Shown: piece after piece, positions 7,775 to 16,556 of the stretch
How the letters are laid out: every line of letters starts with the position of its first letter
Numbering within the stretch: position 1 is the stretch's first letter
Assembly (NCBI RefSeq): GCF_001646865.1
Contig: NZ_LRRB01000197.1
Location: 35,766-99,765, forward strand
Direction of reading: 5' to 3'
Length of the DNA stretch: 64,000 bases
Source: Aldersonia kunmingensis
Lineage (GTDB): Bacteria > Actinomycetota > Actinomycetes > Mycobacteriales > Mycobacteriaceae
The notes under the pieces: generated by a model
What the model saw: only the letters and a program-made list of their open reading frames with translations
What the model was told of the DNA's origin: nothing
Database searches by the model: none
Made by a program: the position numbers and the translations under genes

Positions 7775-8932
7775 ATGACCATCACTGCACCTGAACCCAG
7801 CATCAACGACCGCCCCCGTGACTTCGCGGAGTGGGCTGCCGAAATCGGCCGAAAAATTCAGCCGTTCAGCAGCATTCACGACCGCGAGGGCACCTTCGTT
7901 GCCGAGGCGTACGAAGTGTTTTCCAGCACCGGGTATCTCGCCCTCGCAGTTCCGCAGGAACTCGGCGGACACGGCGCCTCCATTCGTGAGGTCGCGAATG
8001 CGCAACGCACTCTCGCGCATTACTGCGGATCGGCCGCACTCGCGTCCGTCATGCATCAGCACGTCGTCCTCTTCACCGCGTGGCGCTACCGGCGCGAGAT
8101 GGCCGGCGCCGAGAAGACCTTGCGCCGGGTCGCGGACGAGGGGATCGTGCTCGTCTCGACCGGCGGCGCCGACACCACGCGGCCGCGCGGCACCGCCCGC
8201 AAGGTCGAGGGCGGCTACCGGGTGAGCGGGCGCAAGATCTTCTGCAGCCAGGCCCCGGTCGGCACCGTGATGTCGACGATGTTCCCCTTCGAGGACCCCG
8301 AAGACGGGCAGATCGTGCTCAACATGGCCGTTCCGCTTGGTGCAGAGGGTGTTTCGATCCAGAACAACTGGGACGCCATGGGGATGCGCGGCACCGGCAG
8401 TCACGACATCGAGCTGGACGAGGTGTTCGTGCCGGATGCAGCCGTGCTCGCACGCCGCCCCTACGGTGTGGTGGATCCACCCTTGCAGGTGATCTTCAGC
8501 ATCGCGTTCCCTGCGATCGCCGCCGTGTACCTCGGTATCGCCGAGGCTGCGCGTGACCATGCGGTGGCCGCGCTGCGATCGACCGGCAAGGCGAATGATG
8601 CACTTGTGCAACGCCAGATCGGCCTGATGGATACGAGGCTGCGCGCGGCATCGTGGGCGCTCGACGGTGCACTCGCCGTGGTCGGCGATGACCCGGCACC
8701 GTCCATGGACACCGTCGTCGCAGTGATGGCTGCGAAGCGCGAAATCGCGCAGGCGGCGGTGGAAGTGTGCGATATCGCGATGGAAGTCACTGGCGGACAG
8801 TCGTACTACCGCGGTCCGATCGAGCAGGCGTACCGCGACGTGCGGGCGGTGAAGTTCCATCCGTTCACGCCGGAGGAAACGCTGCAGCACGCCGGCAAGG
8901 TCGCGCTTGGACTGAAGGCCGACGAGCGCTGA
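7775..8932 (+). CDS. Acyl-CoA dehydrogenase-family flavoenzyme
   Basis: 385 aa from ATG 7775, the most likely start; a TTG at 7742 is possible. N-terminal, middle and C-terminal acyl-CoA dehydrogenase domains follow in order: YLALAVPQELGGHGAS, then the GYRVSGRKIFCSQA beta domain near residue 155, then a helical C-terminus with TGGQSYYRGPIEQAYRDVRA. The last motif and the general shape resemble DszC/HsaA-type flavin-dependent members as much as classical beta-oxidation enzymes. The catalytic Glu position was not certain by eye. Divergent from the HxlR gene and followed by a strong terminator. Confidence 0.8.
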   Translation: MTITAPEPSINDRPRDFAEWAAEIGRKIQPFSSIHDREGTFVAEAYEVFSSTGYLALAVPQELGGHGASIREVANAQRTLAHYCGSAALASVMHQHVVLFTAWRYRREMAGAEKTLRRVADEGIVLVSTGGADTTRPRGTARKVEGGYRVSGRKIFCSQAPVGTVMSTMFPFEDPEDGQIVLNMAVPLGAEGVSIQNNWDAMGMRGTGSHDIELDEVFVPDAAVLARRPYGVVDPPLQVIFSIAFPAIAAVYLGIAEAARDHAVAALRSTGKANDALVQRQIGLMDTRLRAASWALDGALAVVGDDPAPSMDTVVAVMAAKREIAQAAVEVCDIAMEVTGGQSYYRGPIEQAYRDVRAVKFHPFTPEETLQHAGKVALGLKADER

Positions 8933-8942
8933 GTTCACGAAT

Positions 8943-8977
8943 ACGCCGCACTGCCACTAATTGTGGCGGTGCGGCGT
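8943..8977 (+). terminator. Hairpin terminator after the acyl-CoA dehydrogenase
   Basis: Two 15-base arms (8943-8957 and 8963-8977) pair with a single G-T mismatch around a 5-base loop, immediately followed by TCTGTCT. It lies 10 bp after the dehydrogenase stop codon. Confidence 0.75.
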
Positions 8978-9097
8978 TCTGTCTGCGGTCTGCGCCGAAA
9001 TTGGTTTTGGTGGACCGAAGTGTCTCGTGCATTACACGAACGACTGAAGCAGGCGTATTTCCGATACCCTTAGTTTTGAAACGAAAAGGGTGATCAA

Positions 9098-9691
9098 GTG
9101 TTCCGCAAGCTAATTCTTCCGGTGATCGCGATCTTCGGAGCGATGGGAATCGCTGCCGCGATCCTTGTACCGAGCGCATCCGCCGCGGCATCATCGACTG
9201 GTTTGGCCATCGGTGCCGTGAACAACGGCGATGGCACTGCGACGTTCTTCATGGACAACCGCACAAACGCGACGACCTTCACTCTCGACTATTGGATCGA
9301 TGACGAACCGCTGACCGGCACCGACTACGGCACCGGCGTGACCGGCCGATTCCCCGGCCTGAAGAGCGGGATCGCCGAGACCACGACCCACTGGGGTTCC
9401 GGCGTTGCGTACCGAAACAACGTCGACCCGGCATTCCGCACCGAGGTGACCGTCGATCTGGCGGCACTGCCCGACCTGCCGAATGCGGGCGCCGCATCGC
9501 ATGTCGTGCACTACCGGGTCATTCTCGGCCCGAGCCAGAAGGACATGATCGGCCTCAATGCCGAGGCGCCCAGTGTTGTGGTGACCGGCTTCGAGACTCC
9601 TGTTCCTGATCCGGGGACCGGCTCCAGCGGATCGGCGCAGTGGTTCAGCGGATCCTCTTCCCCATGGTGGACCGCTCAGGCCGCACGGTAA
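9098..9691 (+). CDS. Exported protein of unknown function
   Basis: 197 aa starting at GTG 9098 after an AAAAGGG ribosome binding site. It has a Sec signal peptide: MFRKLILPVIAIFGAMGI, with cleavage near ASAAAS at about residue 30. The mature part is Thr/Gly/Asn-rich with NNGDGTATFFMDNRTNATTF, suggesting an all-beta fold, and ends in a Ser/Gly/Trp-rich tail. No cysteines or known motif were recognised. It is preceded by the dehydrogenase terminator and followed by another exported protein, so it is probably its own transcript. Confidence 0.6.
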   Translation: MFRKLILPVIAIFGAMGIAAAILVPSASAAASSTGLAIGAVNNGDGTATFFMDNRTNATTFTLDYWIDDEPLTGTDYGTGVTGRFPGLKSGIAETTTHWGSGVAYRNNVDPAFRTEVTVDLAALPDLPNAGAASHVVHYRVILGPSQKDMIGLNAEAPSVVVTGFETPVPDPGTGSSGSAQWFSGSSSPWWTAQAAR

Positions 9692-9850
9692 CCGATAACT
9701 ACCCGCCCACTTTTCGACCGCACGCGCGGAGTCCCGCGCAGCTGGCTGAAGAGTGGGCGTTCACGTTCAGTCGCGACCGAGGTCGCGACCGCCGGAAAAC
9801 GCCGGGACGACTAGGGGTTCCGTAACGCGGCGCTGCAAATTCCGGACAAT

Positions 9851-10384
9851 ATGGTCATGAGAACGCACATGGGACGCTTGTTTGCTGTGGGTCTGGCCGC
9901 CGTCGGATTGGGTGCGGTCGCCGTGACCGGCGGAGTAGGCACAGCGAGTGCCCAGCCCACGTCGACGACCATGACCTGTTCGAGCCTGAATCCGTTGTTC
10001 TGGGCGCCCTCGTTCCACTGGACCATCACCGCCGCGTCCGGCGCGTCACTCCGACCCGGTGGAGCCGCGCTCGAGCCGTCGATTCTGCTCAGCGGCAACA
10101 ACGAACTGCCGGCACCACCGGGTGGGCTCATCCCGAGCATCGGCCCGAACTGGTACGGCACCCGGCTGTCCGTCGACTGGCACAACCGGACGACCGGCGC
10201 TACCGGACGCAGCTTCAGCGATGAGGTGGCCTGGCAGCAGAAGCCCAGCATCCCGATCAACCGCACCTGGGCAGGCACTGGCCCGGTGGACTTCACCATC
10301 ACCGTGCAGACCGGCGGCGGGTGGTACTTCATCAATTCGCAGACGGCAGTTTGCAGGGGAGCAATCACCGTCCTGCCCGCGTAG
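9851..10384 (+). CDS. Exported protein of unknown function with two cysteines
   Basis: 177 aa from ATG 9851; a second ATG lies two codons later. The signal peptide runs MRTHMGRLFAVGLAAVGLGA with cleavage at TASA-QP near residue 35. The mature region has two cysteines, one at each end (MTCSSLNP and AVCRGAIT), likely a single disulfide closing a beta sandwich. Alternating hydrophobics and Trp residues support an extracytoplasmic beta protein. No family is recognised. It is convergent with the META-domain lipoprotein, 24 bp apart. Confidence 0.6.
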   Translation: MVMRTHMGRLFAVGLAAVGLGAVAVTGGVGTASAQPTSTTMTCSSLNPLFWAPSFHWTITAASGASLRPGGAALEPSILLSGNNELPAPPGGLIPSIGPNWYGTRLSVDWHNRTTGATGRSFSDEVAWQQKPSIPINRTWAGTGPVDFTITVQTGGGWYFINSQTAVCRGAITVLPA

Positions 10385-10408
10385 CGGCGGGCGCGAACTC
10401 GGTATCCG

Positions 10409-11191
10409 CTACTGGGCGCGCAGCACCAGTCCGGTGCCGTCGGACTTCTTCAGCCGAAGTTGATCGGCATCGACGGTCGCGTCGACCGTTCCGGACAGTA
10501 CGCCCAGTACCGCATGCTCGACCTCGGCAAGGTCGGGCTCGCAGGCCCTCCGGGTGGTGGCAAGCGGGCCGAATTCGATCGTGTTTCCGGTATCGGACTC
10601 GGAAACCGTTGCAGGACCATTGAAGTTGTTGCAGCCCGTACTGCCGGTCACGGTGCCGTCCGGGTCGAGAAGCAAGGTGGCCGCCGCACGCTCCAACGCC
10701 ACTGAAGTCGTGATCGCGTCCGATGCGATCGTGCTCTGTACGACCCAAGTCGTACCGATCAGCGGGCGGTTGGGGTTGGCAACTTCGCGATCGAGCAGAC
10801 TGATGACCTGGTCACCGCTTCGGAGCGTCAGCGTGTCACCGCTAAGTGCCCATGCGGGCTGCGCGTTCAGCAGCGTGGCTACCCACGCGTCTGCGCCGCT
10901 GCGATCACCGGGGCACGCCATCATCGTTGTAGCGAGATCGCCGGTCACCAGCTTGCCGTCGGATAGGTCCACCGGCCCGCTCGCCCGATTGCAACCTGCG
11001 TAGGCGGATATCTGCTCGTCTGCGAAACCGACTTCGAGTGGCCCGCCGCCAGGAATCGGCGTGCCCTGCACCGCGGTGGAGACGAATGCGCGCGCCATGG
11101 GTGTCGGTTCGGCGGGGTCGGCGGAGGAACACGCCGCCAGCATGAGCAACGCGAGTGGCAGCGTGAGCGCGAGCTTTGGCATTCCTGTCAT
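10409..11191 (-). CDS. Lipoprotein with two META (HslJ-like) domains
   Basis: 260 aa. The N-terminus is a lipoprotein signal ending in a clear lipobox, LMLAACSS, with Cys at about residue 21. Two META-type repeats follow. The first holds YAGCNRASGPVDLSDGKL; the second holds STGCNNFNGPATVSESDT with a later RRACEPDL. Each carries the paired Cys and GCN signature of META/HslJ domains, which are surface or heat-shock-associated proteins of unclear biochemical role. In this setting it is an envelope lipoprotein; substrate binding or inhibition are possibilities only. Confidence 0.75.
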   Translation of the reverse strand: MTGMPKLALTLPLALLMLAACSSADPAEPTPMARAFVSTAVQGTPIPGGGPLEVGFADEQISAYAGCNRASGPVDLSDGKLVTGDLATTMMACPGDRSGADAWVATLLNAQPAWALSGDTLTLRSGDQVISLLDREVANPNRPLIGTTWVVQSTIASDAITTSVALERAAATLLLDPDGTVTGSTGCNNFNGPATVSESDTGNTIEFGPLATTRRACEPDLAEVEHAVLGVLSGTVDATVDADQLRLKKSDGTGLVLRAQ

Positions 11192-11305
11192 CCGGTTCTG
11201 CGCGGTGTCGGGTTGGTGATCACATGCCGCGTCAGGAGAGTTCGTCGGCGTGTATGACCACTATCGTACCGCCGCACCAAAATCGGCGAAAAGCTTTGGG
11301 GCACA

Positions 11306-12598
11306 TCAGGGACTCACCCCGGCAGCCTCACGCACCTCTACGTGCGCCTCGTGAATCGCGTCCGCCATCCGGTCGATATGCGACAGCGCGTTGGGATCGG
11401 TGCACAAGCCGATCCCAATGTTGCCGTCGAACGAGATCGCGGCGATACGCAGCGCGTGGTGGGCGGCGGGTTCCGACGATGAAAACAGGTGGATCAGCCG
11501 GCGGCCCGCGACGGATCTGGGCAGCGCGGGACCGGGCACGTTGGAGATCGACACGCCCCACTCGCGGGAACTTCCGGCCAACCGATGTGCCACGGCACCA
11601 ATCGATTTCACCGTTCCAAGCGCATGAAACAGGTTGTACAACTCGTCGGCATCATCGAGCTGCTTACGCTCGCGGGTCTGAGCGCTGATCAGATCCAGCC
11701 GCTCCAGCGGATCGCTGATTCCCAGTGGCAGATCGAGATTCAGGAACGAGTCGCGATTGCCCAGCAAGTTGGCACCTTCATCCGCGTGGTGCAGGCTCAC
11801 CGGAATCTGTACCCGCAGGCGTTGCCGCGATTCGCCATGCCTGTCGAGCCACTTGCGCAGTCCGCCGGATATTGCCGTCAACAGTACGTCGTTCACCGTC
11901 GCGTGCTGCGGGCGGGAGCTTCCGATCGCCTTCATCTCCGCAAGCGGCACAACCGTGAAGGCCAATTCGCGCGCCACCGTGATTGGGCGGTCGAACGGCG
12001 ATCGTGACCCGAGGTGTCCGAGTTCGCGCCATACCGCGGCGGGCAACCGTCGTGCCTCTGCGGCCCGCGATACCGGCTCCCGATCCGGATGCACCCCGCC
12101 CTTCGCGGCCGGCGCGTCGTGCGGGTCGAACAGCACCGTGTCGACGAATCGAACCCCGGCGATCCCGTCGCACATGGCGTGGTGCATCCGCACCGCGATT
12201 GCCGTGCGCCCGTTGTCGAGCGGGCCGAGGACGTCGAAAGTCCACAACGGATAGGCGCGATCGAGGTGCTCCGACATCAGCGAACTGACCGCGCGCCAGA
12301 GGTCCGCCCGGTTTGCGCAGCCGTCCGGGAATTGGCGAACGTGGTGGGCGATATCGAATTCGGTGTCCTCCACCCAACGCGGGTATTCACCGCTGGTGTC
12401 GATGCGCTGTGTGGCGCGCGGTTGCTGCGGAAGACGTTCGGCGACAATGGCTCTCAGTGAATCGATATCGAGTGCGCGCGCACTCGGCTCGAGCACGACG
12501 AGCTTGAGAGTGTGACCGGTGACCGCGGCAGACTCGAGACCCAGGATGTGGGCGTCGTCCGCGGACAGGCGTTCGGGATCGGAGTCGTGATCCGCCAT
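11306..12598 (-). CDS. Wax ester synthase/diacylglycerol acyltransferase (WS/DGAT)
   Basis: 430 aa. The active-site motif HHxxxDG is present as HHAMCDG at residues 139-145, in the N-terminal half as in the family. The C-terminal half holds SISNVPGPALPRSVAGRR (the conserved NVPGP block) and an LRIAAISFDGNIGIGLCTD segment, typical of DUF1298. These enzymes esterify acyl-CoA to diacylglycerol or fatty alcohol at the membrane and produce storage lipid in Mycobacteriales. The length is slightly under the usual 450-480 aa. It stands alone, divergent from an exported-protein gene at 12719. Confidence 0.9.
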   Translation of the reverse strand: MADHDSDPERLSADDAHILGLESAAVTGHTLKLVVLEPSARALDIDSLRAIVAERLPQQPRATQRIDTSGEYPRWVEDTEFDIAHHVRQFPDGCANRADLWRAVSSLMSEHLDRAYPLWTFDVLGPLDNGRTAIAVRMHHAMCDGIAGVRFVDTVLFDPHDAPAAKGGVHPDREPVSRAAEARRLPAAVWRELGHLGSRSPFDRPITVARELAFTVVPLAEMKAIGSSRPQHATVNDVLLTAISGGLRKWLDRHGESRQRLRVQIPVSLHHADEGANLLGNRDSFLNLDLPLGISDPLERLDLISAQTRERKQLDDADELYNLFHALGTVKSIGAVAHRLAGSSREWGVSISNVPGPALPRSVAGRRLIHLFSSSEPAAHHALRIAAISFDGNIGIGLCTDPNALSHIDRMADAIHEAHVEVREAAGVSP

Positions 12599-12626
12599 GG
12601 GGCCAGTCTAGGAGCCGCGCAGAGGC

Positions 12627-12648
12627 CTCATCCGCTTTCTCGGATGAG
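12627..12648. promoter_or_regulatory. Inverted repeat between divergent genes
   Basis: CTCATCCG (12627-12634) and CGGATGAG (12641-12648) form a perfect 8-bp inverted repeat around a 6-base spacer. It lies between the WS/DGAT start (12598) and the exported-protein start (12719). The position fits an operator acting on either promoter better than a terminator, because no gene ends here. The binding protein is unknown. Confidence 0.4.
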
Positions 12649-12718
12649 CCAACGAAGTGGACTTAGGAGGACGTAGGCTCATATTTGCTCGCCCGGGGGC
12701 CAACTGGGAGGTAGACGT

Positions 12719-13600
12719 ATGCGCGGCATCGGTTCCTTGCGTGCGGGGCATCGGCGCAGATCAATCTCGGTATTGGCATTGGCCGCCGCGTTTGTTGTGC
12801 CACTGACGGCAACCCAGGTTGCCGGCGCTCAACCACTGCCGACCACGGGTTTCGCGATCCCGTTCGCCGGGGCACCGGCTTTCGAACACGTGGGACCGAC
12901 GCAGCTCACCAGTACGGCACAGCTGAACCAGCCGATCGGGCAACAGTGGGCGGATCGGGTCGCCGCCCAGATCGGGCTCGGGCCGGCTGACGCACTAACC
13001 GAGCAGCAGTTCCGCGATCTCACCACCGGCGGTGGAACCGGCGGCAATCGCGATGCTGCCAAGATTATCGATCAATGTGCCTGGATCCTGTCCAATACGA
13101 ATGGCCGACCCATCACTGCCAACGTCGGCGGCACGCCCACACCGACGGTGCTGGCGAGCTACGGCGTCTACGTGACCACCGACGGCCTCTTGCAGAGTCC
13201 TGCCAACGAGGCCGCGCCGACGAGGCAGGTGAACACATTAATCTCGCCGGGCGGCTTCGTGGGTAACTGGATGCGGGACAACGGTGCCACGCGCACCCTT
13301 ATCGCCTTGTACCGGTCGGCGTTCACGATAGAAGCGCTGTTCGGCTTTGCTTCGCAACAGATTTCGGGCGCCGCTCAACTGGTGACGAACACCAAGGGAA
13401 ATGTGAGCACGGTGGTAGGTATGTCGATGGTGCCGCCGATCTGGATCGTGAATTTCGCCCTGCTCTATCTCTTGAAGCCCTCACTCGCCGCCGCGATGCC
13501 GGCCTACTGGGCTCCGATTCCCGGGCCGGTTGTCGACGCCATCAAGGCGAGTCCTACAGGACAGGTTCCTTACGTGGATTTCGCTAAATACTTCAAGTGA
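12719..13600 (+). CDS. Exported protein of unknown function with hydrophobic C-terminal segment
   Basis: 293 aa from ATG 12719 after a GGGAGG ribosome binding site. The signal peptide (SISVLALAAAFVVPLT) is cleaved near VAGA-QP at about residue 38. The mature protein has no recognised motif. A hydrophobic stretch near 238-255 (VPPIWIVNFALLYLLKPSLA) could embed in the membrane. A gap of only 19 bp separates it from the GAP-family gene, so the two are probably one transcript. Confidence 0.6.
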   Translation: MRGIGSLRAGHRRRSISVLALAAAFVVPLTATQVAGAQPLPTTGFAIPFAGAPAFEHVGPTQLTSTAQLNQPIGQQWADRVAAQIGLGPADALTEQQFRDLTTGGGTGGNRDAAKIIDQCAWILSNTNGRPITANVGGTPTPTVLASYGVYVTTDGLLQSPANEAAPTRQVNTLISPGGFVGNWMRDNGATRTLIALYRSAFTIEALFGFASQQISGAAQLVTNTKGNVSTVVGMSMVPPIWIVNFALLYLLKPSLAAAMPAYWAPIPGPVVDAIKASPTGQVPYVDFAKYFK

Positions 13601-13619
13601 GCGAAAGCACAGCGGCACA

Positions 13620-14288
13620 GTGAATTCCGTCATCGGCGAACTATTGCCACTCGCGGTCGGAACTGCGCTCAGCCCGATCCCCATCATCGCGGCAATTTTG
13701 ATCTTGCTCGCACCGAATGCGAAGGGCGTGGCTGTCGGCTTCCTGTTCGGATGGGTGATCGGGATAGCGGTCGCGTGCAGCGTGTTCACGCTGCTCTCCG
13801 CAGTCCTGCCCGATGAAGAGGGCAACTCCCAACCAGCCCATGCATGGCTGTACGTCGGACTGGGTGCGCTCCTGGTGATCCATGCGGTCCGCGATTGGCG
13901 ATCGAGACCGGCCGGAGATGCCGAGCCAACGATGCCGAAGTGGATGTCGGCGATCGACTCGTTCACCGCGGGCCGTGGGATAGGTCTGGGATTCGCGCTC
14001 GCGGCGGTGAACCCGAAGAACCTGATCCTCGGTGCGGCGGCCGGAGTGGCAATCGGCGAGGGTGGGCTGAGCAGCGGGGATGTCGTCGTCGTCATCGTCG
14101 TTTTCACTCTGCTCGCCAGTTGCAGCGTGGCCGTTCCAGTGATCGCATACCTGCTGTCACCACAACGGTGGGCCGGTCCATTGCAGACGTTGCGTGAATG
14201 GCTGACACGCCACAACACCGCGGTGATGACGGTGCTCCTCCTCGTGATTGGAGCTGTTCTGATCGGTAAGGGCCTCGGCAAGTTCTGA
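13620..14288 (+). CDS. GAP/SfLAP-family integral membrane protein (lipid export type)
   Basis: 222 aa from GTG 13620. Six predicted membrane segments are arranged as in the GAP family, the mycobacterial proteins linked to glycopeptidolipid and sulfolipid-1 export: VGTALSPIPIIAAILILLAP near the start, a cytoplasmic-looking loop with MPKWMSAIDSFTAGRGIGLG, then AAVNPKNLILGAAAGVAI and two C-terminal helices. Family members are thought to help move lipids across the membrane; the cargo here is unknown. It follows the exported-protein gene by 19 bp and is convergent with the LexA-type gene. Confidence 0.75.
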   Translation: MNSVIGELLPLAVGTALSPIPIIAAILILLAPNAKGVAVGFLFGWVIGIAVACSVFTLLSAVLPDEEGNSQPAHAWLYVGLGALLVIHAVRDWRSRPAGDAEPTMPKWMSAIDSFTAGRGIGLGFALAAVNPKNLILGAAAGVAIGEGGLSSGDVVVVIVVFTLLASCSVAVPVIAYLLSPQRWAGPLQTLREWLTRHNTAVMTVLLLVIGAVLIGKGLGKF

Positions 14289-14302
14289 GCTGGGCCGATG
14301 AC

Positions 14303-14965
14303 TCAGACCCGCCGCATCACCGAGACCACCTTGCCGAGGATGACTGCCTCGTCGCCGTCGATCACGTTGTATTCGGGATTGCGCGGCTCGAGAAAGACGT
14401 GACCATCTCGGCGCCGCAGCACCTTCACCGTGGCCTCGCCATCGATCATCGCGGCGACGATCTCACCGGAATAGGCCTCATCCTGGCGGCGAACGACGAC
14501 GACATCGCCATCGCAGATTGCGGCGTCGATCATCGACTCGCCGCGAACCCGCAGTCCGAACAGGGTGCCCGAGCCGATGAGTTCGCGTGGGAGCGTCAGC
14601 GTCTCATCGAAATGCTGCTCAGCGAGGATCGGTGTGCCAGCGGCGATGTCGCCGAGTACTGGCACCGTCACGTTGTTGTCAGACGAGCGGTGTTGCGTCG
14701 ATCCGGAGAGGAAAGGACGTACGTCCAACTGTCGAGTCATTGCCGTGCCGAGGCGAAGAAAGCCCTTCTCCTCGAGACTCTTCAGATGCTTGGACACCGA
14801 CGAGATCGACCGCAGGCCCACCTTGTCTGCGATCTGCCGGGTGCTCGGCGCGCATCCGTTGGCAGCCACCCAATCCAGGATCGTGGCCAGAATCCGCTGC
14901 TGGCGCTGCGGCAGGGTGGAGGCGTCGAGGCCGCCGAACAGGTCGAGGTCGTCGTAATCGGTCAC
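14303..14965 (-). CDS. LexA-type self-cleaving repressor
   Basis: 220 aa. The N-terminal LexA winged helix (RQQRILATILDWVAANG, then APSTRQIADKVGLRSISSV) is followed by an S24 peptidase domain. The autocleavage bond is present as Ala109-Gly110 (DIAAGTPI), with the catalytic dyad Ser144 (RGESM) and Lys181 (EATVK). All features of a RecA-responsive repressor are therefore in place. Whether it is the main SOS LexA or a paralogue cannot be told from this window. No clear CGAAC-N4-GTTCG box was found in the 159 bp upstream, so its targets are uncertain. Confidence 0.88.
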   Translation of the reverse strand: MTDYDDLDLFGGLDASTLPQRQQRILATILDWVAANGCAPSTRQIADKVGLRSISSVSKHLKSLEEKGFLRLGTAMTRQLDVRPFLSGSTQHRSSDNNVTVPVLGDIAAGTPILAEQHFDETLTLPRELIGSGTLFGLRVRGESMIDAAICDGDVVVVRRQDEAYSGEIVAAMIDGEATVKVLRRRDGHVFLEPRNPEYNVIDGDEAVILGKVVSVMRRV

Positions 14966-15124
14966 CGGAGAATCGTAGGGGTGGCACCATTTCTGCCGAG
15001 CACGGCGTATCGCCGCGGCGTCGCGATCGCGTTACGTCAGATCTTTCCCGCAAATCGGCGGTCGACGCGGCACGAGCGATCCCTCTAGCAGGATTCGCTC
15101 ATGCCGCTTTATCGAACTCGGCGG

Positions 15125-15847
15125 TTACGAGCCCGAGCCGGAGCCGCCAGGCAGCGGTTCGAAATCCCATCGTGCGCAACCGTAAACGACGTTATCGGCG
15201 CCGCCGGTCCCACTATCGTTCTGGATGCCATATGCGCTCACCTGTGCACGTGGGTTCGCATCCGAAATTTGCTTCAGTGTCGCCGTGGCTGCCTGACCCC
15301 CAGCCAGCCCCGCAATTTCATTTGTCGACCACCATTGTTGGTTGGCGAGATTCCGGCTGTTGACCCAGCTGTTTGCGCCTTCCCCGCCGTTGGCGGATGG
15401 CCACCATACGAGCGTGGTGAAACCGCTTATGTCGCCGGGTCGCTCGGCGTTTCGAATCCGCAGATGAAACGCCACGTACGGTCCCTTGTGAATGAAAGCG
15501 AGGCTCGCTGGATTGATGGCCAGATCTCGCAAGGGAGTGCTGATGCCCGCCTGGTAGTAGTTGACGCGGGCGGCGCCGGGTGGCAGAGCCATATCCAACG
15601 AGCCGGCACCCGATGCCTCGGGTGGGCCCGCCACAAATTTCGGTTCGGAACCATCCAGCGGCGTCCACCCCCAGTTCAGGATCGGGACGGGGTAGACGGT
15701 GTTCTGTAAACAGGGGAAACCGGGAGGTAAGAAGCTCCCAGGTTCTCCGCTGTCGGGCTGAGCGGCGGCGACCGGAGCGAATGCGACGACCGCTGCGAAA
15801 GCGGTGCCTGCGATCAGCAATGGGGACATCGTGGGACGGCGAAGCAT
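15125..15847 (-). CDS. Exported protein of unknown function
   Basis: 240 aa from ATG 15847, chosen because AAAGGCAGG precedes it and a good signal peptide follows immediately (PLLIAGTAFAAVVAFAPVAA, cleavage near AAA-QP at about residue 28). The mature region is rich in Trp, Asn and Gly with two Cys (FPCLQN and YGCARW) and ends in Gly/Ser repeats. No family is recognised. It is the last chromosomal gene before the integrated element on the left side. Confidence 0.6.
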   Translation of the reverse strand: MLRRPTMSPLLIAGTAFAAVVAFAPVAAAQPDSGEPGSFLPPGFPCLQNTVYPVPILNWGWTPLDGSEPKFVAGPPEASGAGSLDMALPPGAARVNYYQAGISTPLRDLAINPASLAFIHKGPYVAFHLRIRNAERPGDISGFTTLVWWPSANGGEGANSWVNSRNLANQQWWSTNEIAGLAGGQAATATLKQISDANPRAQVSAYGIQNDSGTGGADNVVYGCARWDFEPLPGGSGSGS

Positions 15848-16261
15848 GGTCCTGCCTTTCTCGGTTGAATCCGCATTTGTCCGACAGACGTTTACAGCGT
15901 GCTCCCTTGCACACGGACACGGAGACGCAGGCGAGGCGCACCCAATCGTATTGTGTCCCTGCCTCATCCGTTCGAAATGCGCTCACCGCGACGCCCTTTC
16001 CAAGCAGCACATGCAGCTACCGCTCGCGGGACTGTCCGGCCCTTCGTGAATCCATCCCGGGGTGGTCGGCAATTCGGCGCATCGGACAAAGTGTCCCATC
16101 GGCTTCCCTCTTCGCGCCGCCGAATCGTCGGAATTGTGTTTTCGTGGCCGGCTGATATTGATGCGGTGTCGCGCGATTCCGTGCGGTGGTTGGGTGCAAC
16201 GCGCAGGGGTGGTGGAAGTACGCGCTCATGCGGAGACGGACTGGAGACTGCGACGCCGTGC
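15848..16261. other. Intergenic region left of the integrated element
   Basis: About 414 bp with no convincing gene. It should hold the promoter of the leftward exported-protein gene. Short open frames cross it on both strands but none has a credible start, ribosome binding site or protein-like composition. It ends at the left attachment repeat, so in the ancestral chromosome it followed the 3' end of the tRNA-Gly gene. Confidence 0.5.
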
Positions 16262-16311
16262 TGATCGTGGAGCCGATGACGGGAATCGAACCCGCGTATT
16301 CAGCTTGGGAA
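16262..16311. repeat. Left attachment site (attL), displaced 3' end of tRNA-Gly
   Basis: Identical over 50 bp to 29078-29127. It contains the 3' 44 nt of the tRNA on the minus strand, including the T arm, CCA end and half of the anticodon stem-loop. Identity stops at 16312, inside the anticodon stem, so it is not a functional tRNA. It is the original chromosomal 3' end, displaced by integration. Confidence 0.9.
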
Positions 16312-16433
16312 AGTGTTTCGGGGGTCAAACGGGTGTTCGATCTACCAGTCACTAGACGAACCGTGCGCGACCCATACGCGCAGCGTAACGCCCATTTCTG
16401 GGCGATTTGTGCGCGCTGCGCGCCGAGCCGTAC

Positions 16434-16484
16434 GCACTCCGAATACACCCCACAAGCACCCCAGGTGGAGTGTCTGGGGAGTGT
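16434..16484. promoter_or_regulatory. Candidate integrase arm-type sites, left end
   Basis: At 16465-16484 a 20-bp sequence of the form GTGGAGTGT-N4-GGAGTGT occurs. The same 20-mer pattern is at 29004-29023 near the other end of the element, in the same orientation. An inverted relative lies at 16434-16451 (GCACTCC-N4-ACACCCC). Repeats shared only between the two termini of a tyrosine-integrase element are the expected arm-binding sites for integrase or excisionase. This is inferred from position and similarity only. Confidence 0.45.
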
Positions 16485-16556
16485 ACGAGGCCGAACAAAC
16501 CGACCCGCCGAGGTGGCCGGGGCGGGCTGTTGCGTTCAACATGCGACATCGAACAT

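Noticed and set aside
16262..16311. A second tRNA-Gly gene at the left attachment site
   Set aside because: Only the 3' part matches; identity stops in the anticodon stem and the 5' half is absent, so it is an attachment remnant.
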